Positions 26,621 through 35,960 of a stretch of 64,000 bases of DNA are shown in pieces; position 1 is the first letter of the stretch; each line of letters opens with the position of its first letter. The position numbers and the translations under genes were made by a program. The notes beneath the pieces were generated by a model, which saw nothing but the letters and a program-made list of their open reading frames with translations, was not told where the DNA came from and did no database searches. Source of the DNA: MAG-120531 sp963934855 (GTDB taxonomy: Bacteria; Bacteroidota; Bacteroidia; Flavobacteriales; Flavobacteriaceae); contig CAWWAC010000005.1 of the NCBI GenBank assembly GCA_963934855.1, positions 16,801 through 80,800 on the forward strand, written 5' to 3'.

Positions 26621-27874
26621 ATGTCTAGCCTTATTGAAATTTTTGAACGTAGTGCCCCTGAAATAGTATTTGAATGGGTAGATAAAGAATCTGAAGCAAA
26701 AGGCTGGGTAGTCATTAATTCCTTAAGAGGTGGTGCCGCAGGTGGGGGAACTAGAATGCGCAAGGGCTTAAACCGATATGAAGTAGCCTCTTTAGCAAAA
26801 ACAATGGAAATAAAGTTTACCATTTCTGGGCCTCAAATTGGAGGTGCAAAATCAGGTATTGACTTTGATCCACAAGACCCTAGAAAGAAAGAAGTGCTTA
26901 AAAGGTGGTATGCAGCCATTCTTCCCATTTTAAAAAGTTATTATGGAACAGGGGGAGACCTCAACATAGATGAACTACATGAAGTAATTCCAATTACAGA
27001 AAGCTTGGGGTTGTCTCACCCACAAGAAGGGGTAGTGAAAGGGCATTTTAACAACAATAAGGCTCAAAATCAAAAACAAATTGAGCGGTTACAAATAGGA
27101 GTCTCCAAACGCGTTACTGATAGTGCTTTTATTCCATCTGGTGGTGGAAATTTTAAGGTTGCAGATTTAATCACTGGATTTGGCGTTGCAGAGGCCGTAA
27201 AGCATTTCTACAATATTTGGGGTGGTGTTTTAGAGGGTAAAAAAGCAATAGTTCAAGGTTGGGGAAATGTAGGTGCAGCAGCTGGCTTTTACCTCACGCT
27301 AATGGGTGTTAAAATAGTAGCCATTATTGACCACAACGGAGGTTTTATTAATAATTCTGGTTTTTCCTTAAAGGAAATACAGGCTTTATATGCTAAAAAG
27401 GGTCAGCTAAACAGCTGTGAAAACTTTCTGCCAATTAATAAGGGCATTGAAAATGCTTGGGAATGTGGCGCAGATATTTTTATTCCTGCTGCAGGCTCTA
27501 GAATGGTAGAGAAATCTCATATGGATAGCCTTATTAAAAATGGATTAGAAGTAGTGAGCTGTGGAGCCAATGTACCCTTTAATGATAAGGAAGTTTTTAT
27601 GGGACCTATTCTATCTGAAGTAGATAGTAAAATAGCGGTCATTCCAGACTTTATTGCAAACTGTGGGATGGCAAGGGTTTTTGCTTACTTAATGGAGCTT
27701 GACGGAGAAATAACAGATGAATTATTATTTAAGGATAGCTCAGATATTATAAAAAAAGCGCTCCAAAAAACATATGAAGTAAGCCCAAATGGCTTAAATT
27801 TAACTAAGAAATCATTGGATATTGCCATCCTTAAAGTACAACGTAAAGAAGAAGTTGTTACCATAGAAATTTAA
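26621..27874 (+). CDS. Glu/Leu/Phe/Val dehydrogenase family protein
   Basis: Amino acid dehydrogenase that oxidatively deaminates an amino acid to its 2-oxoacid with NAD(P). N-terminal dimerisation/substrate domain has GGAAGGGTRMRKG and GPQIGGAKSGIDFDP (catalytic Lys in GGAKSG), followed by GTGGDLNIDE. The Rossmann domain has GWGNVGAAAGFYL (about residue 210). At 417 aa it is longer than leucine or phenylalanine dehydrogenases (about 350-380) and near glutamate dehydrogenases. It is first in the aromatic degradation operon, so it may deaminate an aromatic amino acid or recycle glutamate for a transaminase. Specificity is not readable from sequence. Confidence 0.85.
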   Translation: MSSLIEIFERSAPEIVFEWVDKESEAKGWVVINSLRGGAAGGGTRMRKGLNRYEVASLAKTMEIKFTISGPQIGGAKSGIDFDPQDPRKKEVLKRWYAAILPILKSYYGTGGDLNIDELHEVIPITESLGLSHPQEGVVKGHFNNNKAQNQKQIERLQIGVSKRVTDSAFIPSGGGNFKVADLITGFGVAEAVKHFYNIWGGVLEGKKAIVQGWGNVGAAAGFYLTLMGVKIVAIIDHNGGFINNSGFSLKEIQALYAKKGQLNSCENFLPINKGIENAWECGADIFIPAAGSRMVEKSHMDSLIKNGLEVVSCGANVPFNDKEVFMGPILSEVDSKIAVIPDFIANCGMARVFAYLMELDGEITDELLFKDSSDIIKKALQKTYEVSPNGLNLTKKSLDIAILKVQRKEEVVTIEI

Positions 27875-27890
27875 TTTTAATTATAAGATT

Positions 27891-29054
27891 ATGCCATACT
27901 ACCACAAGCTAGGAGATATTCCGCATAAAAGACATACCGCATTTAAAAATGAAAATGGTGACTTCTACTACGAGGAGCTTTTTGGCACCATTGGCTTTGA
28001 TGGTATGTCATCACTATTATACCATACCCAACGTCCAACACAGGTCAAGGAAATTTTAAAATCTTATAGTGTAGCTCCAAAAATTGCAGTAGAAAAAAAT
28101 ATGAAATCTATGAGTCTAAAGGGTTTTCATATAAAGCCAATAGATGATTTTTTAGAAAGTAGAAAAACAGTTTTAACAAACAGTGATTGCAGTATTGTAT
28201 TAGCCGCACCAAAAAAATCTTTAAGAGATTATTTTTATAAAAATACAGATTCTGACGAGGTCATATTTGTTCATAAAGGAACTGGAAAGTTCAGATCACA
28301 GTTAGGAAACATTGCCTTTAAATACGGGGATTATATCTTAATACCAAGGGGAATGATATACCAAATAGATTTTGACACTCAAGACAACAGGCTTTTTATT
28401 GTAGAATCTAAAAGCCCTGTATACACTCCAAAAAGGTATAGGAACTGGTTTGGACAACACTTAGAAACTTCACCTTTCTGTGAGCGTGACTTACACGCGC
28501 CGTCAGAATTGGAAACCTACAATATTAAAGGTGATTTTATTATTAAAGTAAAAAAGCAAGACTTCATACATGAGTACGTGTACGCAGCGCACCCATTTAG
28601 TGTGGTAGGCTGGGATGGCTATAATTTTCCATATAAATTTTCCATTCATGATTTTGAGCCTATCACTGGTAGGGTGCACCAACCACCACCAGTGCATCAA
28701 ACTTTTGAAACCAATGCCTTTTCTATATGTTCATTTGTACCTCGTTTGTATGACTACCATCCAAATGCAGTACCAGCGCCATACAACCACAGCAATATAG
28801 ATTCAGATGAAGTACTCTACTATGTAGACGGTAATTTTATGAGTAGAAAAAATGTAGATGAAGGTCAAATAACCTTACATCCCTCTGGAATTCCACATGG
28901 CCCACACCCAGGTACTATGGAGAAAAGTATTGGAAAAAAAGAGACCTCAGAATTAGCAGTGATGGTAGATACTTTTAAACCACTAATGGTCACTGAAGAG
29001 GCCATGAAAATAAATGATAACTCCTACTACCAATCTTGGTTAGAAGACTCATAG
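27891..29054 (+). CDS. hmgA: Homogentisate 1,2-dioxygenase
   Basis: Opens the ring of homogentisate to maleylacetoacetate using Fe(II) and oxygen, in the tyrosine degradation path. The start PYYHKLGDIPHKRHTAF matches the family. The C-terminal cupin holds the iron ligands: the His of PPPVHQTFETNAF with its Glu nearby, and the HPSGIPHGPHPG motif. It is 387 aa, a little shorter than the animal enzyme (about 440). It lies 16 bases after the dehydrogenase gene. Confidence 0.94.
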   Translation: MPYYHKLGDIPHKRHTAFKNENGDFYYEELFGTIGFDGMSSLLYHTQRPTQVKEILKSYSVAPKIAVEKNMKSMSLKGFHIKPIDDFLESRKTVLTNSDCSIVLAAPKKSLRDYFYKNTDSDEVIFVHKGTGKFRSQLGNIAFKYGDYILIPRGMIYQIDFDTQDNRLFIVESKSPVYTPKRYRNWFGQHLETSPFCERDLHAPSELETYNIKGDFIIKVKKQDFIHEYVYAAHPFSVVGWDGYNFPYKFSIHDFEPITGRVHQPPPVHQTFETNAFSICSFVPRLYDYHPNAVPAPYNHSNIDSDEVLYYVDGNFMSRKNVDEGQITLHPSGIPHGPHPGTMEKSIGKKETSELAVMVDTFKPLMVTEEAMKINDNSYYQSWLEDS

Positions 29055-29079
29055 AGCTCACATTAAAATACGAAACGCA

Positions 29080-30240
29080 ATGGCAGAAATAAAAAAATTA
29101 AAGGATTTACAAAATACTGAATATGGAATTGAAAAAGTATTTTCAGAGGCAGAAGATTTTTTGCCATTGCTAGGAACAGATTATGTTGAATTGTATGTAG
29201 GGAATGCCAAGCAAAGTGCCCATTTTTACAAAACAGCCTTTGGTTTTCAGTCACATGCCTATGCAGGACTAGAAACAGGCTTAAAAGACCGCGTTTCTTA
29301 TGTATTAAAGCAAGGCAAAATAAAATTGGTTTTAACCACGCCATTAAATAAAGATGGGGCCATTAATGAGCATATCAACAAACATGGAGATGGAGTGAAA
29401 ATCATCGCCCTTTGGGTAGATGACGCTACCAAATCATTTGAAGAAACTACAAAAAGGGGTGCTAAGGCTTTTATGGAGCCTACGCTAGAGAAAGACACAT
29501 ATGGGCAAGTCATTAGATCTGGGATATATACTTATGGTGAAGTGGTACATATTTTTGTAGAACGCAAAAACTATACGGGTCCTTTTTTACCTGGTTATAA
29601 AAAATGGGAGTCTCATTACAATCCAGAAACTGTAGGTTTAAAATTTATAGATCATATGGTAGGGAATGTAGGCTGGGGAGACATGAATACATGGTGTAAA
29701 TTTTACGCAGAAGTAATGGGCTTTGCCCAAATTATCTCCTTTACAGACAATGATATTTCCACCAATTACACCGCCCTTATGAGTAAGGTTATGAGCAACG
29801 GTAATGGGAGGGTTAAGTTTCCAATTAATGAGCCAGCCAAAGGGATGAAGAAATCTCAAATAGAAGAATACTTAGATTTTTATGGCAGCCCAGGAGTGCA
29901 GCATATTGCTGTGGCCACAGATGACATTGTAGCCACTGTTTCTGCTATGAGAGAACGTGGAGTAGAATTTTTATTTGTGCCAGATACCTACTATGATGAT
30001 TTAATAGAAAGAGTAGGAGAAATAGATGAGGACGTAGAAGTGCTTAAACAAAACGGCATTCTTATAGACCGTGATGAAGAGGGTTATTTATTACAATTAT
30101 TTACAAAGCCTATAGTAGATAGACCCACTCTATTTTTAGAGGTTATACAGAGAAAAGGAGCGCAATCCTTTGGTGTAGGAAACTTTAAATCTTTATTTGA
30201 GGCCATAGAAAGGGAACAGAGTAAAAGAGGTACTTTATAA
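29080..30240 (+). CDS. hppD: 4-hydroxyphenylpyruvate dioxygenase
   Basis: Converts 4-hydroxyphenylpyruvate to homogentisate. Two VOC-fold halves are seen: DYVELYVGNAKQSAHFY (about 32) and LKFIDHMVGNVGWGDM (about 188). The iron ligands are the His in FIDHMVGNV, the His in SPGVQHIAVATDDI (about residue 272) and the Glu in LFLEVIQRKG (about 355). The length (386 aa) is normal. It sits 25 bases after hmgA, and 15 bases before the hydroxylase. Confidence 0.95.
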   Translation: MAEIKKLKDLQNTEYGIEKVFSEAEDFLPLLGTDYVELYVGNAKQSAHFYKTAFGFQSHAYAGLETGLKDRVSYVLKQGKIKLVLTTPLNKDGAINEHINKHGDGVKIIALWVDDATKSFEETTKRGAKAFMEPTLEKDTYGQVIRSGIYTYGEVVHIFVERKNYTGPFLPGYKKWESHYNPETVGLKFIDHMVGNVGWGDMNTWCKFYAEVMGFAQIISFTDNDISTNYTALMSKVMSNGNGRVKFPINEPAKGMKKSQIEEYLDFYGSPGVQHIAVATDDIVATVSAMRERGVEFLFVPDTYYDDLIERVGEIDEDVEVLKQNGILIDRDEEGYLLQLFTKPIVDRPTLFLEVIQRKGAQSFGVGNFKSLFEAIEREQSKRGTL

Positions 30241-30255
30241 AATATTAATATATTT

Positions 30256-32046
30256 ATGAATCCAGTAACCCCCCCTGCTTTTCAATGGAATGAGGTAACT
30301 AAAAAGTTGCCTAAACACTTACATGAATTCATTGTAAAGCAGCCTTATGAAGACTATACCCCTCAAAATCAAGCGGTTTGGAGGTATGTTATGCGTTTAA
30401 ACATGCACTACCTGTCTAAGGTGGCGCACCCCTATTATCTGAGTGGCATTGAAAAAACAGGGATTACCATAGACAGAATTCCAGAGATGGAGGGTATGAA
30501 TAGGATTCTAAAAGATATAGGGTGGGCAGCTGTTTCTGTAGACGGCTTTATACCCCCCAATGCATTTATGGAATTTCAGGCCTATCATGTTTTGGTGATA
30601 GCCTCTGACATTCGCAGTATAGAACACATCTCCTATACGCCAGCCCCAGATATTATTCATGAAGCTGCGGGCCACGCTCCAATTATAGGAAATCCAGAAT
30701 ATTCAGAATACCTTAGAAGGTTTGGAGAAATAGGCAGCAAAGCCATTTCATCTGCCAAAGATCATGACATATATGAAGCGGTGAGGAAGGTCTCTATTTT
30801 AAAAGAAGATCCAGAAACAGACAACCAAAGTATTGAAAAAGCCATTGCAGAATTAAATGCCATTCAGGAAGATATGGGAGAACTATCTGAAATGGCTCAA
30901 ATAAGAAACCTACACTGGTGGACGGTAGAGTATGGACTTATTGGCAGTCTAGAATACCCAAAAATTTATGGTGCAGGCCTGTTGTCTTCAATTGAAGAAA
31001 GTAAATTATGTTTAATGGAGGGAGTGGAAAAAAGAGATTTCACCATAGAGGCAGCAAAAGTAAATTTTGATATTACAAAGACACAACCTCAGCTTTTTGT
31101 GACCCCTAATTTTGCTCACTTAAGCTATGTGTTAGAAAAATTTGCTAATAAAATGGCTCTTAGAACAGGAGGGCTTAAAGGGGCTGAAAAACTGCTTGCC
31201 TCACAAAATATTGGAACTGTTGAACTTAGTACAGGACTGCAAATTTCTGGTGTTTTTACAAATATATTCTCCTTTGAAAATAAACCCATCTACATTCAAA
31301 CTAGTGGTAAAACTGCATTGGCCTCTAGGGACAAAGAACTTAACGGGCATGGCACTCAGAACCATAAAGAGGGATTCGGCAGCCCTATTGGAAAACTAGA
31401 AAATATTAATTTAGCCATTGAAGACATGTCTCCAAAAGACCTAGAAGTCTATGGTATTTATGAAGGAAAACGCGTCCAGCTCTTATTTGAAGGGGGTATA
31501 CAAGTAGTTGGAGAAATTATAACCGGAAAAAGGGATTTAAGAGGTAAAATAATGCTTATTTCCTTTAAAGATTGCACCGTCACTCACGGAGACCTTATTT
31601 TATTTAAACCTGAATGGGGTATTTATGATATGGCTATAGGCAAGGAAATTGTATCTGCATTTGCAGGACCAGCAAGTCCAGAGTCTTTTGAAAATCTTCA
31701 TAAAGTCTCAAAGACAAAGAGCCGAAAAATTCATCATTCTGAGACTCAATTACTTTTACTCAGCTGGTATAAAGAAGTAAGAGATATGCGAGAGAACAAT
31801 CAGATAGATGAGCAGCTGTTGTCTGAAATATTGGGCCACTTAAAAACCAAATATCCTACTGATTGGCTTCTTCCATTGGAAATGTATGAATTATTGTACG
31901 GTACTTCAAATACATTAGAACAAGATATTTACGCGTATTTAAACAGTTTAAAATCAATGACAACCTATCATAAATTAATTACTGATGGGTTACAACTTAT
32001 CACAAAAGAAGAAACGGCCTATGAAAACTTGGATTCACGTACCTGA
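30256..32046 (+). CDS. Aromatic amino acid (phenylalanine) 4-hydroxylase with long C-terminal extension
   Basis: Pterin-dependent hydroxylase that turns phenylalanine into tyrosine, feeding the next steps of the operon. The iron site is complete: H135 and H140 in IIHEAAGHAP and E225 in WTVEYGLIG. The catalytic domain occupies about residues 1-300. The protein is 596 aa, roughly twice a standard bacterial enzyme; the C-terminal ~290 residues include beta-rich sequence (about 350-470) and a helical tail (about 490-590), with no motif I recognise. There is no N-terminal ACT domain. The gene overlaps fumarylacetoacetase by 26 bases. Confidence 0.9.
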   Translation: MNPVTPPAFQWNEVTKKLPKHLHEFIVKQPYEDYTPQNQAVWRYVMRLNMHYLSKVAHPYYLSGIEKTGITIDRIPEMEGMNRILKDIGWAAVSVDGFIPPNAFMEFQAYHVLVIASDIRSIEHISYTPAPDIIHEAAGHAPIIGNPEYSEYLRRFGEIGSKAISSAKDHDIYEAVRKVSILKEDPETDNQSIEKAIAELNAIQEDMGELSEMAQIRNLHWWTVEYGLIGSLEYPKIYGAGLLSSIEESKLCLMEGVEKRDFTIEAAKVNFDITKTQPQLFVTPNFAHLSYVLEKFANKMALRTGGLKGAEKLLASQNIGTVELSTGLQISGVFTNIFSFENKPIYIQTSGKTALASRDKELNGHGTQNHKEGFGSPIGKLENINLAIEDMSPKDLEVYGIYEGKRVQLLFEGGIQVVGEIITGKRDLRGKIMLISFKDCTVTHGDLILFKPEWGIYDMAIGKEIVSAFAGPASPESFENLHKVSKTKSRKIHHSETQLLLLSWYKEVRDMRENNQIDEQLLSEILGHLKTKYPTDWLLPLEMYELLYGTSNTLEQDIYAYLNSLKSMTTYHKLITDGLQLITKEETAYENLDSRT

Positions 32047-33268
32047 TCAATCAGATTTTAGCATATACAACATACCCTTTGGTGTTTTCTCAATAGAAAA
32101 TACCAATCCTAGATTAGGGGTTGCCATTGGCCAACAAATATTAGATTTGGCAAAGGCTTATGAATTAGGAATCTTTAAGGGCTTTGCATTTTCTGACAGC
32201 GTATTTAAAAATGAGTTTTTAAATGATTTTATTTCTTTAGGAAAGGAGACAACCGCTAAAATACGCAGCATTATTCAAGTTGAATTATGTGATCCAAACT
32301 CAATTTTAAAAAAAAATAAAGAGGCTTTTTTACAGCAAAATGAAGTGCAAATGCAGCTTCCTGTCTCCATTGGAGACTATACGGATTTTTATTCTAGCAT
32401 AGAACACGCTACCAATGTAGGCAAAATGTTTAGAGATCCAGAAAATGCCTTACTACCCAATTGGAGGCATTTACCAGTAGGCTATCACGGTAGAGCTTCT
32501 TCTATTATAGTAAGTGGGGAAAACATCCACCGGCCCATAGGGCAAGTGCTATTGCCAAATACAGAAGCGCCCGTTTTAAAGACCTCTTCAAAAATAGACT
32601 TTGAGTTAGAAATGGGTTTTATTATAGGAAAAAACACGTCTTTAGGAACCTCTATCACCACCCACAAAGCCCATGAATATATTTTTGGAAAGGTGCTTTT
32701 TAATGATTGGTCTGCGCGCGATATTCAAAAATGGGAATACGTGCCCCTTGGGCCGTTTCTAGCCAAGAGTTTTGCCTCTTCTATGTCTCCATGGGTTGTG
32801 ACCTTAGAGGCTTTAGAGCCTTTTAAAACAGAAGGGCCTAAGCAAGAGCCTAAAGTGCTGCCCTATCTAGCATATGAGGGTTTTAAAAATTACAATATTA
32901 ATTTAGAAGTAGCTATTGCCCCAAAAGACAAGGAAGAAACCACAGTAAGCCACTCTAATTTTAAGTATATGTATTGGAATATGTTCCAACAATTAGCCCA
33001 CCATACTATTAATGGGTGCAATATCAAAGTGGGAGATTTAATGGCCTCTGGCACCATTAGTGGCAAAGACAGTCATTCTTACGGGTCTATGCTAGAACTT
33101 TCATGGGGTGGTAAAAACCCAATAAAATTAGACAGTGGAGAAGAAAGAAGTTTTATTGAAGACTTTGACACTGTTATTATGAGGGGTTATTGTGAAAAAG
33201 AAGGCCTTAGAGTAGGCTTTGGAGAAGTGAGGTCTCAATTACTACCCCCCATAAAACCCAATAATTAA
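32021..33268 (+). CDS. fahA: Fumarylacetoacetase
   Basis: Splits fumarylacetoacetate into fumarate and acetoacetate, the last step of tyrosine degradation. Family features: DFYSSIEHATNVGKMF (active-site His), LPVGYHGRASSI, FELEMGFIIG (metal-binding Glu) and FNDWSARDIQKWEYVPLGPF (metal-binding Asp), with SGTISGKD near the end. The start is taken as the ATG at 32021 (MKTWIHVPDQ), giving 415 aa; an ATG at 31985 would only add 12 residues from within the hydroxylase gene. Confidence 0.93.
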   Translation: MKTWIHVPDQSDFSIYNIPFGVFSIENTNPRLGVAIGQQILDLAKAYELGIFKGFAFSDSVFKNEFLNDFISLGKETTAKIRSIIQVELCDPNSILKKNKEAFLQQNEVQMQLPVSIGDYTDFYSSIEHATNVGKMFRDPENALLPNWRHLPVGYHGRASSIIVSGENIHRPIGQVLLPNTEAPVLKTSSKIDFELEMGFIIGKNTSLGTSITTHKAHEYIFGKVLFNDWSARDIQKWEYVPLGPFLAKSFASSMSPWVVTLEALEPFKTEGPKQEPKVLPYLAYEGFKNYNINLEVAIAPKDKEETTVSHSNFKYMYWNMFQQLAHHTINGCNIKVGDLMASGTISGKDSHSYGSMLELSWGGKNPIKLDSGEERSFIEDFDTVIMRGYCEKEGLRVGFGEVRSQLLPPIKPNN

Positions 33269-33270
33269 AA

Positions 33271-34167
33271 ATGAAAAGTACCACCACTATAGATCCAAAT
33301 TCAATTTCTACCCAAGAGCTACACCAACTCTTGCTGACAGCAATTGCACCTAGGCCTATTGCTTTTGCAAGCACTATAGACCAAGAGGGAAAAGTGAATT
33401 TAAGTCCCTTTAGTTTTTTTAATGTGTTTAGTGCCAACCCACCCATCTTAATATTTTCACCCGCTAGAAGAGGAAGCAACAACACTACAAAACATAGTTT
33501 TGAAAATGTAAAAGAGGTAGGAGAAGTAGTCATAAATATAGTAAACTATGCTATTGTTGAGCAAATGTCATTGGCTAGCACAGAATATGAAAAAGGGGTG
33601 AATGAATTTACAAAATGCGGATTAACCCCCATTGCTTCATCTAAAATAAAGCCCCCTAGAGTAGCAGAATCTCCTGTTGCTTTTGAATGCATTGTAGACA
33701 ACATTATTGAGCTAGGCACAGAAGGTGGCGCAGGAAATTTGGTGATATGTAGGGTGGTTAATATTCATATTAGAGATGAGTACAAAGGGGCCGACGGAAA
33801 ACTAGATACCGTAAAATTAGACTTAGTAGCCCGTTTGGGCAAAAATTGGTACACTAGAGTGGGTGAAGCCTCTTTGTTTGAATTAGAAAAACCTCTTTAC
33901 ACCAAAGGAATTGGTGTGGATGGCTTGCCTACCCATGCTCAGAAAAGTAAAGTTTTAACAGGGAATGACTTAGGAAGATTGGGAAATACTGCCCATAAAC
34001 CGACAGAGGAAGCCATTAAAAAAACAAGAGAATTAGTCGCTGTAAAGGCCGTCTTAACCATTTCAAATACAGAAGAAAAGTACAAGGAGCTGCACCTACT
34101 TGCAAAAAACTATCTTGAAGAACAAAAAGTAGTAGAGGCGCTCAGCGTTTTATTTTGTGCTCGATAG
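33271..34167 (+). CDS. Flavin reductase-domain protein
   Basis: Flavin-reductase-like FMN-binding protein of 298 aa. The domain (about 20-200) has the typical LTAIAPRPIAFAST, LSPFSFFNVFSANPPIL and the FSPARR segment. The C-terminal ~90 residues are an extension of unknown role. It is two bases after fahA and appears to be the last gene of the operon. It might supply reduced flavin to an aromatic hydroxylase or act on a pathway intermediate; neither is shown by the sequence. Confidence 0.83.
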   Translation: MKSTTTIDPNSISTQELHQLLLTAIAPRPIAFASTIDQEGKVNLSPFSFFNVFSANPPILIFSPARRGSNNTTKHSFENVKEVGEVVINIVNYAIVEQMSLASTEYEKGVNEFTKCGLTPIASSKIKPPRVAESPVAFECIVDNIIELGTEGGAGNLVICRVVNIHIRDEYKGADGKLDTVKLDLVARLGKNWYTRVGEASLFELEKPLYTKGIGVDGLPTHAQKSKVLTGNDLGRLGNTAHKPTEEAIKKTRELVAVKAVLTISNTEEKYKELHLLAKNYLEEQKVVEALSVLFCAR

Positions 34168-34210
34168 ACTTTTAAGCATTCCAAAAATCAAAGAATTATA
34201 TTAACTTTAT

Positions 34211-34309
34211 ATGATGAAATTCTCAATAGATAAAAAATACACCAAATGGCTCATTTTTCTTGGTGTGATTAAAAAGGTAGCCTTTGTTATTTGGGCCTTT
34301 TATCTGTAA
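34211..34309 (+). CDS. Possible small membrane peptide (32 aa)
   Basis: An ATG-started frame (two successive ATGs) encoding 32 residues: a short charged start with KKYTK, then a hydrophobic stretch with WLIFLGVI and VAFVIWAFYL broken by KK. It ends 2 bases from the stop of the convergent GH32 gene. It could be a real single-pass peptide, or chance in an AT-rich gap. No promoter box is clear. Confidence 0.3.
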   Translation: MMKFSIDKKYTKWLIFLGVIKKVAFVIWAFYL

Positions 34310-34311
34310 AA

Positions 34312-35868
34312 CTACCTCCAAATACTTTCTAAAGGTCTTATTTCAAAATGTTCCAAAACCAACAGTTCTTCTAATGGCTGAGATATTTCTAAATGGGTGA
34401 AAGGCTTTAGGTTAAAAAACTGAGCCGTTAGTACGGATTGTCCCCCATTTACAAATACTTCAATAGAAGAAGCGTCCATATAAATGTTAAGATTGTTTTC
34501 CCCCTCTAAAGGGTTCCAATCCATTTGTTGCTCATTTTTAAAGCGCTCCTCAAAATCTACAAAGCCACTATTAGAACGGTCTAAAGTCATAGTTTTAAAA
34601 GTTGCGTCTAGCTTTAATCTAAGGACTTGCCCCTTCTCGTTGCTGAAGTCTAAATTCACAGAGGCCCCATTCCAATTAAAACGAATTTGAGACTGGTTTA
34701 AAGCATCTGAAGTTACTAAAAGAGGGGCGCTTCCTGCAGCAATTTCATAACGTACAGAAGAATTATTTGCTGGATTTATAACAGCCAAAGGCTTACTTAC
34801 CAGTCTAACTGAGCCACCAACAGTTTCCAAATGAAGGGTTCTAGGTAGTGTCATGGCAGACCTCCAAGCCTGAGTGGGTGTTAGCTGGGCATAATTCCAA
34901 TTGCTCATCCAACCAATAAACAACCTGCTATTGTCTGGGGTGTCGTTATAAGTAACTCCCGCATAATTATCTGTACCTCCATCTACCCAAAGAGCTTCTG
35001 TTTGATCAGAGGTAAAAGTTTTTCCGTCAAAATCTCCAATAAAATATTGGGTGCCAGAGCCACCGTTAGGAGCTCCAGGGTTAATGCTAATAAAAAGCAC
35101 CCACTTTTGAGCATCTGCACCCGCCAAAGACAAAGGAAATAAATCTGGACACTCCCATACCCCCCCATGAGCACCTTGCCCTTTACCAAATTCACTTTGC
35201 TGCTGCCAATCTTTTAGGTTGTCTGAGGCCCATATTTGAAGATGATCTCCCGCCACTAAAAGCATGGTCCACGCCTCAGTCTGTTCATTCCAAAAAACTT
35301 TTGGGTCTCTAAAATCTCTCATCCCCGGGTTGCCAATCACTGGATTGCCCTGGTACACGCTCCAACTATCTCCGTTATCTAAACTGTAGGCAATTCCTTG
35401 GGTTTGATAATCTGTACGCCCTGCCTTTTCTCCCTCCATAAGGTGATAGGTGAAAATAGCTACTAGTGCAGGATTTTTTAGCGTTCCAAAACCAGAAGTA
35501 TTTTTGTAATCTACCACAGCAGAGCCAGAAAAGATATATCCGTGTTTGTCTGGGAAAAGTGCAATGGGCTTGTGCTCCCAATGAATCATATCTGTTGATG
35601 TGGCATGCCCCCAATGCATAGGCCCCCACACAATGTCAGATGGATAATACTGGTAAAATAAGTGGTACACCCCTTGGTGGTAAACCAAACCGTTGGGATC
35701 ATTCATCCAAGCAGTCTCGGGAGAAAAATGATATTGAGGTCTGTGGGCTTCTGTGTAATAATTGAGCCCTTTTTTATTGATTTGTGCTTCTTGTGTTGAA
35801 CTATTTTTGCAGGCGGCCAAAACTATCAAAACAATGATTAAAAAAGGAATTTTAGGAGCTGGAAACAT
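34312..35868 (-). CDS. GH32 fructan hydrolase (levanase/invertase-like) lipoprotein
   Basis: Hydrolase of beta-fructofuranosides such as levan, inulin or sucrose, exported and probably lipid-anchored (signal ending LAAC, C20). The N-terminal five-bladed propeller carries the three catalytic motifs: WMNDPNG (nucleophile D57), FRDPKVF (transition-state Asp) and WECPDLF (acid/base Glu). A C-terminal beta-sandwich follows (about 360-518, ending in the EVFVNGG motif). The length of 518 aa fits the family. It stands alone rather than in a SusCD locus. Confidence 0.93.
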   Translation of the reverse strand: MFPAPKIPFLIIVLIVLAACKNSSTQEAQINKKGLNYYTEAHRPQYHFSPETAWMNDPNGLVYHQGVYHLFYQYYPSDIVWGPMHWGHATSTDMIHWEHKPIALFPDKHGYIFSGSAVVDYKNTSGFGTLKNPALVAIFTYHLMEGEKAGRTDYQTQGIAYSLDNGDSWSVYQGNPVIGNPGMRDFRDPKVFWNEQTEAWTMLLVAGDHLQIWASDNLKDWQQQSEFGKGQGAHGGVWECPDLFPLSLAGADAQKWVLFISINPGAPNGGSGTQYFIGDFDGKTFTSDQTEALWVDGGTDNYAGVTYNDTPDNSRLFIGWMSNWNYAQLTPTQAWRSAMTLPRTLHLETVGGSVRLVSKPLAVINPANNSSVRYEIAAGSAPLLVTSDALNQSQIRFNWNGASVNLDFSNEKGQVLRLKLDATFKTMTLDRSNSGFVDFEERFKNEQQMDWNPLEGENNLNIYMDASSIEVFVNGGQSVLTAQFFNLKPFTHLEISQPLEELLVLEHFEIRPLESIWR

Positions 35869-35903
35869 ATGTAATTTTTTACTAAAATAGATTTTTTCTT
35901 AAA

Positions 35904-35921
35904 CAAAGTTACTTAGTTTTG
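35904..35921. promoter_or_regulatory. Back-to-back divergent -7 boxes
   Basis: CAAAGTTA (35904-35911) read on the - strand is TAACTTTG, ahead of the GH32 gene. TAGTTTTG (35914-35921) on the + strand lies 40 bases before the ATG of the next gene. Both match TAnnTTTG and are only 2 bases apart. Clear TTG -33 elements are not seen for either. Confidence 0.5.
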
Positions 35922-35960
35922 ATAATTCCGACATTGGTACACTGTGCTAAAATAAAAATT

